Notes: a model not told the origin generated them from the sequence alone. Positions 23,435 through 31,133 are shown, numbered from the stretch's first letter. The stretch: 64,000 nucleotides of DNA from Bacteroidales bacterium UBA3653 (GCA_002373505.1 DFKE01000016.1:1-64000), one strand, 5' to 3'. A program made the numbers and translations.

Positions 23435-24592
23435 TTGAACATCCGCGTAGGAATATTAACGGCTCCGAAAATTGAGTTCGAGCAGCGGGAACACACGTTC
23501 GTCTTAAAGAACGTGCGTATTGGCATCGGCTTCCATTGGGACCGCCACGAGGATCAGGAGTTCGCCGGCACGCTGGAGATAAAGTCTGTTCCTAACCCCG
23601 TTATGCAAGGGGGAAAGCCGTGGCAGGTAGCCATCAACACCATTGATCTGGAAGACTACCTCTGTTCCGTCATCTCATCCGAGATGAACGCCGACAGCCC
23701 CATGGAGCTGCTCAAGGCGCATGCCGTCATCAGCCGCAGCTGGGCAATACGGGCTATTGCCAATAAGCCGCATGCCCAAATGGTAAATGGCAAAATGGTA
23801 AATGACTTTGACCTTTGTGCAGACGACCATTGCCAGCGTTACGAAGGACTGCGACGGATGAACGAACGCGCCGTAGAAGCCGTCCGCGCCACTGCCGGGC
23901 AAGTACTGACAAATGAACAAATGGTAAATGGCAAAATGGTAAATGAAATCTGTGATTGCCGTTATCACAAATGCTGCGGAGGCAGGACGGAGATCTGGAG
24001 CACCTGCTGGGAAGACATCGACGTTCCTTATATTCAGTCCGTCGAGTGCCCGTACTGCAACCCTAAACACATAAAGGCTTTGAGTTCACATGGTGAACGG
24101 TCTTTCGACTTTCTACTTTCGACTTGTCTCAACGACTACGACCGGGAGACCACGGATTTCCATGACTGGCAGGTGATCTACACCGCCGAAGAGTTGAGCG
24201 ACATCATCCGCTCCAAATCCGGTATTGACTTCGGCGAGATCATCGACCTCATTCCTCTCAAACGCGGTCCGTCGGGACGCATCTGCGAACTGAAGATCGT
24301 CGGCACCAAGCATACGGAGATCATCGGCAAGGAGTTGAAGATCCGTCTATGGCTGAGCCGCACCTGCCTCTATAGTTCCTGGTTTGACATAGAGAAAAAC
24401 ACACCTGCCCCTTCAGGGGAAGGTCGGGAAGGGGCTTCGTCCTTCGTCCTTCGCGGTCATGGCTGGGGACACGGAGCCGGGCTTTGCCAGATAGGCGCGG
24501 CTGTCATGGCGGCGGAAGGAAAGACATACGAAGAGATTCTGACCTACTACTACCCCAGCACCACACTAAATGACCAAATAGTAAATGACTAA
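23435..24592 (+). CDS. SpoIID/LytB domain protein
   Basis: A 385-residue member of the SpoIID/LytB family, which trims denuded glycan strands of peptidoglycan. Core motifs: LEDYLCSVISSEM near 75, AHAVISRSWA near 92, and the C-terminal GHGWGHGAGLCQIGAA followed by YEEILTYYYP. Start is TTG at 23435 directly after repeats; no signal peptide is seen, so cytosolic or non-classical location is possible. Four repeat segments are inserted in frame near residues 115-124, 159-171, 219-231 and 322-340. The cluster with a sugar kinase and MurF/Alr suggests cell-wall recycling. Confidence 0.85.
   Translation: MNIRVGILTAPKIEFEQREHTFVLKNVRIGIGFHWDRHEDQEFAGTLEIKSVPNPVMQGGKPWQVAINTIDLEDYLCSVISSEMNADSPMELLKAHAVISRSWAIRAIANKPHAQMVNGKMVNDFDLCADDHCQRYEGLRRMNERAVEAVRATAGQVLTNEQMVNGKMVNEICDCRYHKCCGGRTEIWSTCWEDIDVPYIQSVECPYCNPKHIKALSSHGERSFDFLLSTCLNDYDRETTDFHDWQVIYTAEELSDIIRSKSGIDFGEIIDLIPLKRGPSGRICELKIVGTKHTEIIGKELKIRLWLSRTCLYSSWFDIEKNTPAPSGEGREGASSFVLRGHGWGHGAGLCQIGAAVMAAEGKTYEEILTYYYPSTTLNDQIVND
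23777..23805. repeat. in-frame AAATGGT repeat in the SpoIID/LytB gene (1)
   Basis: Peptide QMVNGKMVND. Confidence 0.9.
23910..23946. repeat. in-frame AAATGGT repeat in the SpoIID/LytB gene (2)
   Basis: Peptide NEQMVNGKMVNE; nearly identical to insertion 1, 130 bases apart. Confidence 0.9.
24091..24127. repeat. in-frame TTTCGAC repeat in the SpoIID/LytB gene (3)
   Basis: Inverse orientation of the GTCGAAA family with a GTGAACGGTC start; peptide GERSFDFLLSTC. Confidence 0.75.
24400..24453. repeat. in-frame hairpin plus TTCGTCC repeat in the SpoIID/LytB gene (4)
   Basis: Hairpin CCCCTTCAGGGG, degenerate tail, then TTCGTCC units; peptide TPAPSGEGREGASSFVL, right before the GHGWGHG core. Confidence 0.8.
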
Positions 24593-24619
24593 ATGGTAAA
24601 TGACTAAATGGTAAATGAT
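24575..24619. repeat. AAATGAC/AAATGGT repeats spanning a gene junction
   Basis: The repeat runs from the end of SpoIID/LytB (residues DQIVND) into the start of the next gene (MVND), so stop and start codons are both repeat-derived. Confidence 0.85.
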
Positions 24620-25864
24620 TTAGCCTTGCAGCGCGATAAATACAAACACCTCTCTGACGAAGAATGGCGTTGGTTCTTGCAGCAGGTAGAGGGGCGCGAA
24701 CGGACGGCGGACAAACTGCCCACTTTCGCTGCCATCGAGGACTGGTGGTATCCGGTACGCCTGTCTTGTGAACAGTGCTCCTCGGAACTCACCGCGCGCT
24801 ACAAAGCACAGATCGTACTTGGCACTTGGTCAAATGGTACTTGTCTTGACCTCACCGGAGGCTACGGGGTTGATACTTATTTCCTGTCCGAACACTTTGC
24901 CCGCACCGACTACGTAGAGCAGAACGCCGAGCTGTGCCGCATCGCCGAGCATAACTTCGCACTTAGTCCAAAGTCGAAAGTCGAAAGACAAAAACTCTCT
25001 ATTGCCGTCCATAACACCATCGCCGAGGATTTCCTTCTCTCCTCCCCCTGTGGGGAGGCCGGGTGGGGTTTAATCTTCCTTGACCCTGCTCGCCGGGACA
25101 GCCACGGAGGCAAGGTTTTCAAGTTGGCCGACTGCACGCCGAATGTAGTGGAGTTGTTACCTGCTCTCTTGGACCACCTTGCGCCGGACGGACGGATCAT
25201 GCTCAAACTCTCGCCCATGATCGACATCACCCAGGCGCTCAAAGAGTTGTCTGCCGTCAGCGGTCAGCCGTCAGACCTCACATGGGATGTGTACATAGTA
25301 GCCGTCAAGAACGAGGTCAAAGAGGTCTTATTGTTGTCCCAATGCCTCAAAGCCCCGATAAATGACCATATAGTAAATGGTAAAATGGTAAATGACCAAA
25401 TAATCAAATGCATTGATCTCTCCCGCCCCGAACAGGCGTTCACTTTCACCCGCGAGGAAGAGCAAGCGGCGCAGCCGCAAATTGTAAATGGTACTTGGTC
25501 AAATGGTACTTGGATCTACGAGCCTAATGCCGCTATCCTCAAAGCCGGAGCGTACAAGTTAGTCGGAGAGCGGTTCGGTTTGCAGAAACTCGACCCGAAC
25601 ACCCACCTCTATATCTCCGACCGGCTTGTGGAGCATTTCCCCGGACGCGTCTGGCGCATAAATGATAAAATGGTAAATGCCAAAATGGTAAATGGACAAA
25701 TGGCGAATGTCCTCTGCCGCAACTATCCGCTTACGCCGGAGCAGCTGAAGAAAAAACTGCACCTCCGGGATGGAGGCACAGCCTATGTCATTGGTTGCAG
25801 GGTGGCAGGCAAGCCCGTTGTGCTTTTAGCCGAGCGGGTGGAAGATGTCCATGCCGAAGGCTGA
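24608..25864 (+). CDS. THUMP-like class I SAM methyltransferase
   Basis: A 418-residue S-adenosylmethionine methyltransferase of the Bacteroidota type with a C-terminal THUMP-like region. N-terminal helical part 1-65; motif I LDLTGGYGVDTYFL near 81; FLDPARRD near 158 as the substrate/motif IV loop; CTPNVVELLPALLDHL and DGRIMLKLSPM complete the Rossmann core; the last 120 residues (FGLQKLDPNTHLYISD) form the extra domain. The likely substrate is RNA, as in related enzymes, but unproven. At least six repeat segments are inserted in frame and the start codon lies in a seventh, the highest load in the window. Ends 39 bases inside the converging ABC gene. Confidence 0.85.
   Translation: MVNDLALQRDKYKHLSDEEWRWFLQQVEGRERTADKLPTFAAIEDWWYPVRLSCEQCSSELTARYKAQIVLGTWSNGTCLDLTGGYGVDTYFLSEHFARTDYVEQNAELCRIAEHNFALSPKSKVERQKLSIAVHNTIAEDFLLSSPCGEAGWGLIFLDPARRDSHGGKVFKLADCTPNVVELLPALLDHLAPDGRIMLKLSPMIDITQALKELSAVSGQPSDLTWDVYIVAVKNEVKEVLLLSQCLKAPINDHIVNGKMVNDQIIKCIDLSRPEQAFTFTREEEQAAQPQIVNGTWSNGTWIYEPNAAILKAGAYKLVGERFGLQKLDPNTHLYISDRLVEHFPGRVWRINDKMVNAKMVNGQMANVLCRNYPLTPEQLKKKLHLRDGGTAYVIGCRVAGKPVVLLAERVEDVHAEG
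24816..24845. repeat. in-frame TTGGTAC-type repeat in the methyltransferase (1)
   Basis: Peptide LGTWSNGTC, immediately before motif I. Confidence 0.8.
24965..24992. repeat. in-frame GTCGAAA repeat in the methyltransferase (2)
   Basis: Peptide SPKSKVERQK. Confidence 0.9.
25037..25071. repeat. in-frame GC-rich hairpin in the methyltransferase (3)
   Basis: Hairpin CTCCCCCTGTGGGGAG with GGGTGGGG tail; peptide SSPCGEAGWGL, directly before the FLDPARRD motif. Confidence 0.85.
25359..25410. repeat. in-frame AAATGAC/AAATGGT repeat in the methyltransferase (4)
   Basis: Peptide INDHIVNGKMVNDQI. Confidence 0.9.
25478..25514. repeat. in-frame AAATGGT/TTGGTAC repeat in the methyltransferase (5)
   Basis: Peptide IVNGTWSNGTW, a relative of insertion 1. 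Confidence 0.9.
25658..25710. repeat. in-frame AAATGGT repeat in the methyltransferase (6)
   Basis: Peptide NDKMVNAKMVNGQMAN. Confidence 0.9.
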
Positions 25865-26671
25865 GGTGAACGCGTCCGCTTTTTTCAGAGTTTCTGGAGT
25901 GTCCAGTTGCACGCCGCCGCAATGAGGTGACATCAGCAGAATGCGGTCGGAGAGGGCGAGCGCCAGATCCAGTTCATGCGTAGAGATCAGGATAGTCTTT
26001 CCCTGTTCGTGAGCCAGTCTCCGCAAAAGTCTCAGTATCATAATCCGGTGTGGCAGGTCGAGATGAGCGGTTGGTTCGTCCAGAAGGATAACCGGTGTCC
26101 GCTGCGCCAAGGCTTTAGCTATCAGTATGCGCTGTTTCTCTCCGTCGGAATGGCTGTTAAAGAAAGACCGTCCTATGGACTGTAGGACCGCTCCGCTGTC
26201 GTTCACTATAGCATCTTCAAACCCCACTTCGCGCAGACTTTCTTCGATGATCCGTTCGTCCTCTTTCGACAGCCCGTCCAGAAAAGAGGTATACGGATAC
26301 CGTCCCATCGCCACGACGTCATGCACCGTCGTGTTCTCCAGCGAGAGCCGCTCCGTCAGAACAAGAGAGACCGCGTTGCTGTTAGCCCGCCGCGCTGTTA
26401 GACCGGTTCCGCCTGTAAGACTATAAGTGCCGGACAAGGGAGGTTGGAGTCCGGCGAGGGTGCGGATGAGTGTGGACTTGCCGCAGCCGTTTGGACCGAG
26501 CATGCAGACCAACTCACCCTCATAGAGCGAGAAAGTAAGGTCCCGCTGAATAGTCTTTCTGCTTTCGACAGGCTCTGTCCCGTCACCGGTAACCCGTAAC
26601 CCGTCACCCGTAACCCCTCTATCGGCATACCCGATGGACAGTTTATTCGTAGAAATAGAGACGTTGTACAC
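25826..26671 (-). CDS. iron-siderophore/cobalamin-type ABC transporter ATPase (FecE-like)
   Basis: A 281-residue ABC ATPase: Walker A LGPNGCGKST, signature SDGEKQR, Walker B VILLDEPTAHLD and the H-loop STHELD. The sequence pattern is that of FecE/BtuD-type importers for iron chelates or corrinoids; the permease is not in the window. It starts with GTG, 29 bases inside the end of the MurF-like/Alr gene, and ends 39 bases inside the convergent methyltransferase gene. Residues 18-40 between the first two strands are a GTAACCC-type repeat insertion (GVTGDGLRVTGDG). Confidence 0.88.
   Translation of the reverse strand: MYNVSISTNKLSIGYADRGVTGDGLRVTGDGTEPVESRKTIQRDLTFSLYEGELVCMLGPNGCGKSTLIRTLAGLQPPLSGTYSLTGGTGLTARRANSNAVSLVLTERLSLENTTVHDVVAMGRYPYTSFLDGLSKEDERIIEESLREVGFEDAIVNDSGAVLQSIGRSFFNSHSDGEKQRILIAKALAQRTPVILLDEPTAHLDLPHRIMILRLLRRLAHEQGKTILISTHELDLALALSDRILLMSPHCGGVQLDTPETLKKADAFTSAFGMDIFHPLG
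26552..26620. repeat. in-frame GTAACCC/GTCACCC repeat in the ABC ATPase
   Basis: Seven-base units read on the minus strand as GGGTTAC/GGGTGAC; peptide GVTGDGLRVTGDG. The same family occurs at 28141-28180 in the neighbouring gene. Confidence 0.9.
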
Positions 26672-28598
26672 GGCGTGAAACGGAGGTTAGTATTTCGTAT
26701 GTTATTGTTCCGAGTTTGTCGGCGAGTTCCTGCAGCGTCACATGCTCGCCGAAGATCTCGACGGGGTCTCCCGGTCTGGCGTCGGTGCCGGTGACGTCTA
26801 TCATTGCCTGGTCCATGCACACATTGCCTACCACGGGGCACCGTTTGCCCCGGATATAGACCTCTCCGCCGTAGTTGGAGAAGCGGCGGTCGAAGCCGTC
26901 GGCATAGCCGATAGGTATGACGGCTATCACGCGGTCCTCGTCCAGTTTCGTATGGCGTCCGTAGCCGATCGTCTCACCGGCTTTGACGGTCTTAACGGAG
27001 AGGATCGTGGTCTCCAGGGAGCACACATTGCGGAGGCGTGCGCCGGCGAAGGAGAAACCGTACAGACCTATACCCAGACGGCACATGTCGAACTGGTAGT
27101 CCGTGAAGCGCTCTATACCTGCAGAGTTGAGGATATGCTTTAAGATAGACCGCCCTTCGGGCTGACAGAACACAGACCGCTCTGCTGACAGACCGGCTAC
27201 GCCTGACAGACCCTCCTTCAACTCCTCCGCGCAGTCGTCGAAATAGCGTATCTGTTGGAGGGTGAAGTCGTCGAACTGCGCCTCGTCGCTGCCGGCGAGA
27301 TGGGAGAAGACAGACGCTACGCGGACGGCTTTGGTCTGCTGCAGTTTGCCGATGAGCCAGGGTATGTCTTCTTTGTAGAAACCGAGACGGTGCATGCCGG
27401 AGTCAATCTTGATATGTATCGGCACGTTCTCCAGCCCTTTGGCTTCCGCGGCGGCGATAACGGTCTTGAGCGACTGGTGGGAATAGACGTTCGGTTCCAG
27501 GTTGTTCTCCAGAATCAGGTCCATCGCCGCCACTTCGGGATCCATGATGATGATGGGCAGCGTGATACCCGCCTTGCGTAACTCGACACCTTCGTCCGCC
27601 ACCGCTACTGCCAGGTAATCAACTAATGTACAATTTGACGATGTACGATGTACGAAGGAGTCATTTGCTTTTTGCAAGGCACGGCTGACCTCGACGCTGC
27701 CGGCTCCGTAGGCGAAGGCTTTGACCATACAGGTCAGCTTCGTCTCCGGTTTGAGGAGCGACCGGAAATAGCGCACGTTGTCCACCAGCGCACTCAGGTT
27801 CACCTTAAGAACCGTCTCGTGCGTCTGGCGCAGGATCCGTTCGGCGATGACCTCTTCGTCGTAACCCAGCGCTCTCATGACGGCGGCGCAGGTGCGCACG
27901 TTCTGGTGGGTTGGGTCCTCGATGACCTGCTCGGAGTGGATGAACAGTTTCATCTTCTCCTCCCGTTTCTGCTCCAGCGACGAGAAGTTCTCGTCGTGCT
28001 CGTGTCCGATATAGGTGATCACGCCAATGGTAGGACGGATCATGGGCTCCAGCTTCTCCATCTCTCCGGGCTGGGAGATGCCTGCTTCGAAGATAGCCAA
28101 TACCCCTCTCCCTTCTGCACTTCTGCACTTCTGGCCCGTGGCCCGTAACCCGTCACCCGTCACCCGTAACCCCTCTAGCCCCCAAACGCTCAGCGGCACT
28201 CCTATCTGTGAGTTATAGGACTTAGGCGAACGGATGATGTCGTAGTCGTCTTTGAGGAGCTGGTATAGCCATTCCTTGACCACCGTCTTGCCGTTGGACC
28301 CTGTGATACCGATGACGGTACCTTTGAACTGCGCACGGACATACGCCGCCAGAGCCTGCAAAGCCGCTATGCTGTCGCCGGTGACGAATGCTCGCACTCC
28401 TTTTTCCCGCAACTCAGGGATGTATTTCGCGCCGTCGTCTTTGTCCGTCTTGATAGCAAAGAAGAGCGTGTGCTCCGCCTTTTCCTTGTCCTGCGCGAGC
28501 GTCCTGCTGTCGGTGAGCAGATATCGGATCTCGAGGTCATCCTCTCCTGTAACATCGGCAATAGCCCCTATTGCCTTCCTGATTTCAGATAATTTCAT
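26643..28598 (-). CDS. alr: MurF-like/alanine racemase fusion, MurF part shortened
   Basis: A 651-residue fusion. Residues 1-260 resemble MurF (which adds D-Ala-D-Ala to the UDP-MurNAc-tripeptide): DSRTL near 30, ATP loop GITGSNGKT at 97-105, YIGHEHDENF near 196. Residues 261-651 are alanine racemase with the PLP lysine at 293 (MVKAFAYGAG) and the catalytic Tyr in TIGYGRH. In related Bacteroidales the fusion is usually above 800 residues; here most of the MurF centre and its C-terminal domain are absent, so the ligase is probably inactive while the racemase looks intact. The start at 28598 is set by the promoter at 28620-28650; an upstream ATG would lie beyond the transcription start. Repeats are inserted at residues 139-166, 312-327 and 462-485. 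Confidence 0.85.
   Translation of the reverse strand: MKLSEIRKAIGAIADVTGEDDLEIRYLLTDSRTLAQDKEKAEHTLFFAIKTDKDDGAKYIPELREKGVRAFVTGDSIAALQALAAYVRAQFKGTVIGITGSNGKTVVKEWLYQLLKDDYDIIRSPKSYNSQIGVPLSVWGLEGLRVTGDGLRATGQKCRSAEGRGVLAIFEAGISQPGEMEKLEPMIRPTIGVITYIGHEHDENFSSLEQKREEKMKLFIHSEQVIEDPTHQNVRTCAAVMRALGYDEEVIAERILRQTHETVLKVNLSALVDNVRYFRSLLKPETKLTCMVKAFAYGAGSVEVSRALQKANDSFVHRTSSNCTLVDYLAVAVADEGVELRKAGITLPIIIMDPEVAAMDLILENNLEPNVYSHQSLKTVIAAAEAKGLENVPIHIKIDSGMHRLGFYKEDIPWLIGKLQQTKAVRVASVFSHLAGSDEAQFDDFTLQQIRYFDDCAEELKEGLSGVAGLSAERSVFCQPEGRSILKHILNSAGIERFTDYQFDMCRLGIGLYGFSFAGARLRNVCSLETTILSVKTVKAGETIGYGRHTKLDEDRVIAVIPIGYADGFDRRFSNYGGEVYIRGKRCPVVGNVCMDQAMIDVTGTDARPGDPVEIFGEHVTLQELADKLGTITYEILTSVSRRVQRLYFYE
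27143..27214. repeat. in-frame GACCGCT/GACAG module repeat in alr
   Basis: Three modules; peptide LSGVAGLSAERSVF and following residues in the racemase domain. Confidence 0.85.
27618..27665. repeat. in-frame GTACGAAG/GTACGAT repeat in alr
   Basis: Peptide DSFVHRTSSNCTLVD near the start of the racemase barrel. Confidence 0.85.
28101..28182. repeat. in-frame GTAACCC plus TTCTGCAC repeat in the MurF part
   Basis: Peptide LRVTGDGLRATGQKCRSAEG; the same GTAACCC family as in the neighbouring ABC gene. Confidence 0.9.
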
Positions 28599-28619
28599 TG
28601 CTGATACAAAATTTGCATG

Positions 28620-28650
28620 CAAATTTACTGCTTTTTTTTGAGATATGCAA
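28620..28650 (-). promoter_or_regulatory. Bacteroidota-type promoter of the MurF-like/Alr gene
   Basis: Minus strand TTG (28648-28650), 20 bases, TAAATTTG (28620-28627); start codon 22 bases downstream. Confidence 0.85.
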
Positions 28651-28694
28651 GAAAAAATACACTTTTTTGCCATATTTATGTCTTCCTATATTAG

Positions 28695-28850
28695 TTTGGA
28701 GATTTTGCACCCAGCGCGGCGCAACACCCGGCTAACACGAACCGGATCATCATCCGCCGCGGACGGCTTTACATCCGGACAGAAAATGCCCTGTACGACA
28801 TCCTCGGAAACAAACAAAGACCCCTCACCGACGATTACGACTCAAAATAG
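28695..28850 (+). pseudogene. orphan C-terminal sorting-tail fragment
   Basis: An open stretch of 51 codons without a start codon, preceded directly by a stop, ends RIIIRRGRLYIRTENALYDI then LGNK and a hydrophilic tail. It matches the tails of the secreted proteins at 16571 (QLYIIRPDGAIYNATG), 55534 and 62737. A terminator for the plus strand follows at 29029-29066. It is most simply the last piece of a deleted secreted-protein gene. Confidence 0.6.
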
Positions 28851-28861
28851 ACTCCGCACCA

Positions 28862-28905
28862 AAGGATAACCCAAGGATTCCCCAAGGATAACCCAAGGAT
28901 AGAAG
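28862..28905 (+). repeat. 11-base tandem array (CCAAGGATAAC units)
   Basis: Four units, twelve bases after the stop codon of the orphan fragment. The GGAT core is shared with the array at 37925-37968. Confidence 0.9.
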
Positions 28906-28926
28906 CCTTTTTCTGCACTTTGGGCG

Positions 28927-28959
28927 CTTTTACTATATATACGTAGTATATATACTTTT
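28927..28959. promoter_or_regulatory. 33-base AT-rich element, copy 1
   Basis: Contains TATATATAC twice, four bases apart, between CTTTTAC and CTTTT ends. One mismatch to 37994-38026. Confidence 0.75.
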
Positions 28960-29028
28960 TGTTGTATAAATACTGTTTGCACAAACCGGATTTACCATCC
29001 AACGCAAAGCACTAAAGTTCTTTGCACG

Positions 29029-29066
29029 GACAAAAATCGTCTCTCGGGGCGATTTTTGTCTTTTTT
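29029..29066 (+). terminator. intrinsic terminator before dxs
   Basis: GACAAAAATCG, 10-base loop, CGATTTTTGTC, six T. No complete plus-strand gene lies upstream in reach; only the orphan tail fragment does. Confidence 0.9.
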
Positions 29067-29068
29067 AT

Positions 29069-29099
29069 TTGCATATATGCAAAAAAAGCAGTACCTTTG
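29069..29099 (+). promoter_or_regulatory. Bacteroidota-type promoter of dxs
   Basis: TTG (29069-29071), 20 bases, TACCTTTG (29092-29099). Confidence 0.9.
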
Positions 29100-29144
29100 C
29101 GGCGTAAATTGCGTGAGTATGCGCTCACGTGAACGAAAACAAAG

Positions 29145-31133
29145 ATGAATTATCAGTATATCAATAAGATTGATTCGCCGGCGGATTTGAAGAAGATACC
29201 GCTTGAGGAACTGCCGGCGGTGTGTGCGGAGTTGAGACAGTTTATCATTGAGGCACTCAGCAAAAACCCGGGACACCTTGCTTCGTCATTAGGCGCCATA
29301 GAGATCACCGTGGCGCTGCATTATGTGTTCGACACGCCGGACGACAAACTGGTTTGGGATGTAGGGCACCAGGCTTACGCACATAAGATCCTGACCGGAC
29401 GGCGCGACCGCTTCCATACCAACCGCCAGTTCAAGGGACTATCCCCCTTTACCAACCCCGCCGAGAGCGAATATGACGCCTTCATCGCAGGACATGCCTC
29501 TAATAGCATCTCTGCGGCGCTGGGAATTGATATAGGAACAAACCTCACCCCGACCCTCTCCCGAGGAGAGGGAGGAAAGAAGCGCAACGTAGTAGCTATT
29601 ATAGGGGATGGAGCGATGACGGGCGGACTGGCGTTCGAGGGGCTCAACAACACCTCGATGGACAAAAACAACCTGCTCATTGTGCTCAACGACAACCACA
29701 TGGCAATCGACCCGCTGAAGGGCGGATTTACCCAGTACCTGGTGGACCTGACGACAAGCGCTACGTACAACAAATGGCGCTGGCGGTTCTACCAACTGGC
29801 TTCCAGACTCCACCTCGTGGACGAACGTAAGAGACGCGCCATGCTGCGCCGGAACAACAGCCTAAAAGCAGTGCTCAGCAAACAGCCAAGCAATATCTTT
29901 ACCGGACTCAACATCCGCTATTTCGGTCCCACAGACGGACATGACGTGGTAGGACTGGTGCGGATCCTGAGCGAGATAAAGAACCACCGCGGCCCCAAGG
30001 TGCTGCATATCATCACCAAGAAAGGCAAAGGCTACGCGCCGGCGGAGAACGACCAGACCGTTTGGCATGCGCCGGGAGAGTTCAATGTCACTACAGGCGA
30101 ACGGCAGAGTGACAAACTACAAATCGCAAACGACAAATCACAAACTCCCCCTCTATGGCAGGAGGTGTTCGGAGAGACGCTTCTGGAACTGGCGAAAAAG
30201 AACGGCCGGATAGTAGGAATCACGCCCGCTATGCCCAGCGGTTGCTCGATGAGCATTATGCAGAAAGAGCTGCCGGAGAGGGTGTTTGACGTGGGTATAG
30301 CAGAAGGACATGCCGTCACCTTCAGCGCCGGACTGGCGAAAGCAGGCATGCTGCCGTACTGCAACATCTACTCCACTTTCCTACAACGGGCATACGACAA
30401 CATCGTCCATGACGTGGCGCTGCAGAACCTGCATGTGGTGCTGTGTATCGACCGCGCCGGAATAGTAGGCAACGACGGAGCAACCCACCACGGTTTGCTC
30501 GATCTGGCATACCTGCGGCCTATTCCGAACATGCAGATCTGCGCCCCGCGTACGGCGGAGGACCTGAAAGAGATGCTGGCCCTCGCCGAGAACTTGGAAG
30601 GACCGGTGGCCATCCGCTATCCGAGAGGAAGGACAAACCCCGCCCCAGCCCTCCCCACAAGGGAGGGAGTAAAGTACGGCAAAGGCGTGAAGCTGCGAGA
30701 CGGAGAAGATATTGCCGTCCTCACTATCGGGGCGATAGGAAACACCATGGCGGAAGCGATAGAGTCTGTCAGTCCGAAGGACGGTCTGTCAGCAAAGCGG
30801 TCTGTCAGTGAAACGGTCTGTCAGTCCGAAGGACGGTCCGTGAGCTTTGCGCACTACGATATGCGGTGGCTCAAGCCTCTGGACGAGGAGATACTGCACG
30901 AAGTGGGTAAGAAATACAAGACCATCGTTACTGCCGAAGACGGTATGATTGCCGGAGGACTGGGAAGCGCCGTATTGGAATGGATGGCTGACCACGGCTA
31001 TACGCCACGGGTGATCCGGCTCGGAGTGAACGATCAATTTGTAGAACACGGCTCTACCAAAGAGCTCTATCATATGTTAAAACTTGACAAAGAAGGACTA
31101 TGCGAATCGTTATTGCAGGTGCCGGTGAAGTAG
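29145..31133 (+). CDS. dxs: 1-deoxy-D-xylulose-5-phosphate synthase
   Basis: A 662-residue thiamine-diphosphate enzyme that joins pyruvate and glyceraldehyde-3-phosphate in the first step of the MEP isoprenoid pathway. Visible motifs: GHLASSLGAIEITVALHYVF, DVGHQAYAHKIL, IGDGAMTGGLAFEGLN (diphosphate/Mg site), and in the second half FDVGIAEGHAVTFSAGLA and DRAGIVGNDGATHHG. About 30 residues longer than typical because of four repeat segments of three unrelated families near residues 133-145, 321-335, 497-509 and 540-567. Own promoter; overlaps trkA by 34 bases. Confidence 0.95.
   Translation: MNYQYINKIDSPADLKKIPLEELPAVCAELRQFIIEALSKNPGHLASSLGAIEITVALHYVFDTPDDKLVWDVGHQAYAHKILTGRRDRFHTNRQFKGLSPFTNPAESEYDAFIAGHASNSISAALGIDIGTNLTPTLSRGEGGKKRNVVAIIGDGAMTGGLAFEGLNNTSMDKNNLLIVLNDNHMAIDPLKGGFTQYLVDLTTSATYNKWRWRFYQLASRLHLVDERKRRAMLRRNNSLKAVLSKQPSNIFTGLNIRYFGPTDGHDVVGLVRILSEIKNHRGPKVLHIITKKGKGYAPAENDQTVWHAPGEFNVTTGERQSDKLQIANDKSQTPPLWQEVFGETLLELAKKNGRIVGITPAMPSGCSMSIMQKELPERVFDVGIAEGHAVTFSAGLAKAGMLPYCNIYSTFLQRAYDNIVHDVALQNLHVVLCIDRAGIVGNDGATHHGLLDLAYLRPIPNMQICAPRTAEDLKEMLALAENLEGPVAIRYPRGRTNPAPALPTREGVKYGKGVKLRDGEDIAVLTIGAIGNTMAEAIESVSPKDGLSAKRSVSETVCQSEGRSVSFAHYDMRWLKPLDEEILHEVGKKYKTIVTAEDGMIAGGLGSAVLEWMADHGYTPRVIRLGVNDQFVEHGSTKELYHMLKLDKEGLCESLLQVPVK
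29541..29579. repeat. in-frame GC-rich hairpin in dxs (1)
   Basis: Hairpin CTCTCCCGAGGAGAG; peptide NLTPTLSRGEGGKK, ten residues before the thiamine-diphosphate motif. Confidence 0.9.
30107..30148. repeat. in-frame ACAAATC repeat in dxs (2)
   Basis: Peptide SDKLQIANDKSQT in the linker between the two large domains. Confidence 0.9.
30635..30672. repeat. in-frame GC-rich hairpin in dxs (3)
   Basis: Hairpin CTCCCCACAAGGGAGG-like; peptide NPAPALPTREGVK. Confidence 0.85.
30764..30844. repeat. in-frame GGTCTGTCAG module repeat in dxs (4)
   Basis: Four modules of GGTCTGTCAG(T/C); peptide SVSPKDGLSAKRSVSETVCQ and following residues. Confidence 0.9.

Larger units (their letters stand above)
28599..29144. 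other. 546-base intergenic region, densely structured
   Basis: Left to right: alr promoter, orphan C-terminal tail fragment, 11-base array, 33-base AT-rich element, a GCAAAG/CTTTGC hairpin near 29004-29025, an intrinsic terminator and the dxs promoter. No complete gene. Confidence 0.75.

Noticed and set aside
22208..25710. CRISPR-like repeats in 22-26 kb
   Set aside because: Heptamers lie in reading frames with no regular spacer, so they are short tandem repeats.
28598..28673. Upstream ATG at 28673 for the MurF-like/Alr gene
   Set aside because: It lies upstream of the -33 box of the only promoter, and the added residues do not resemble MurF.
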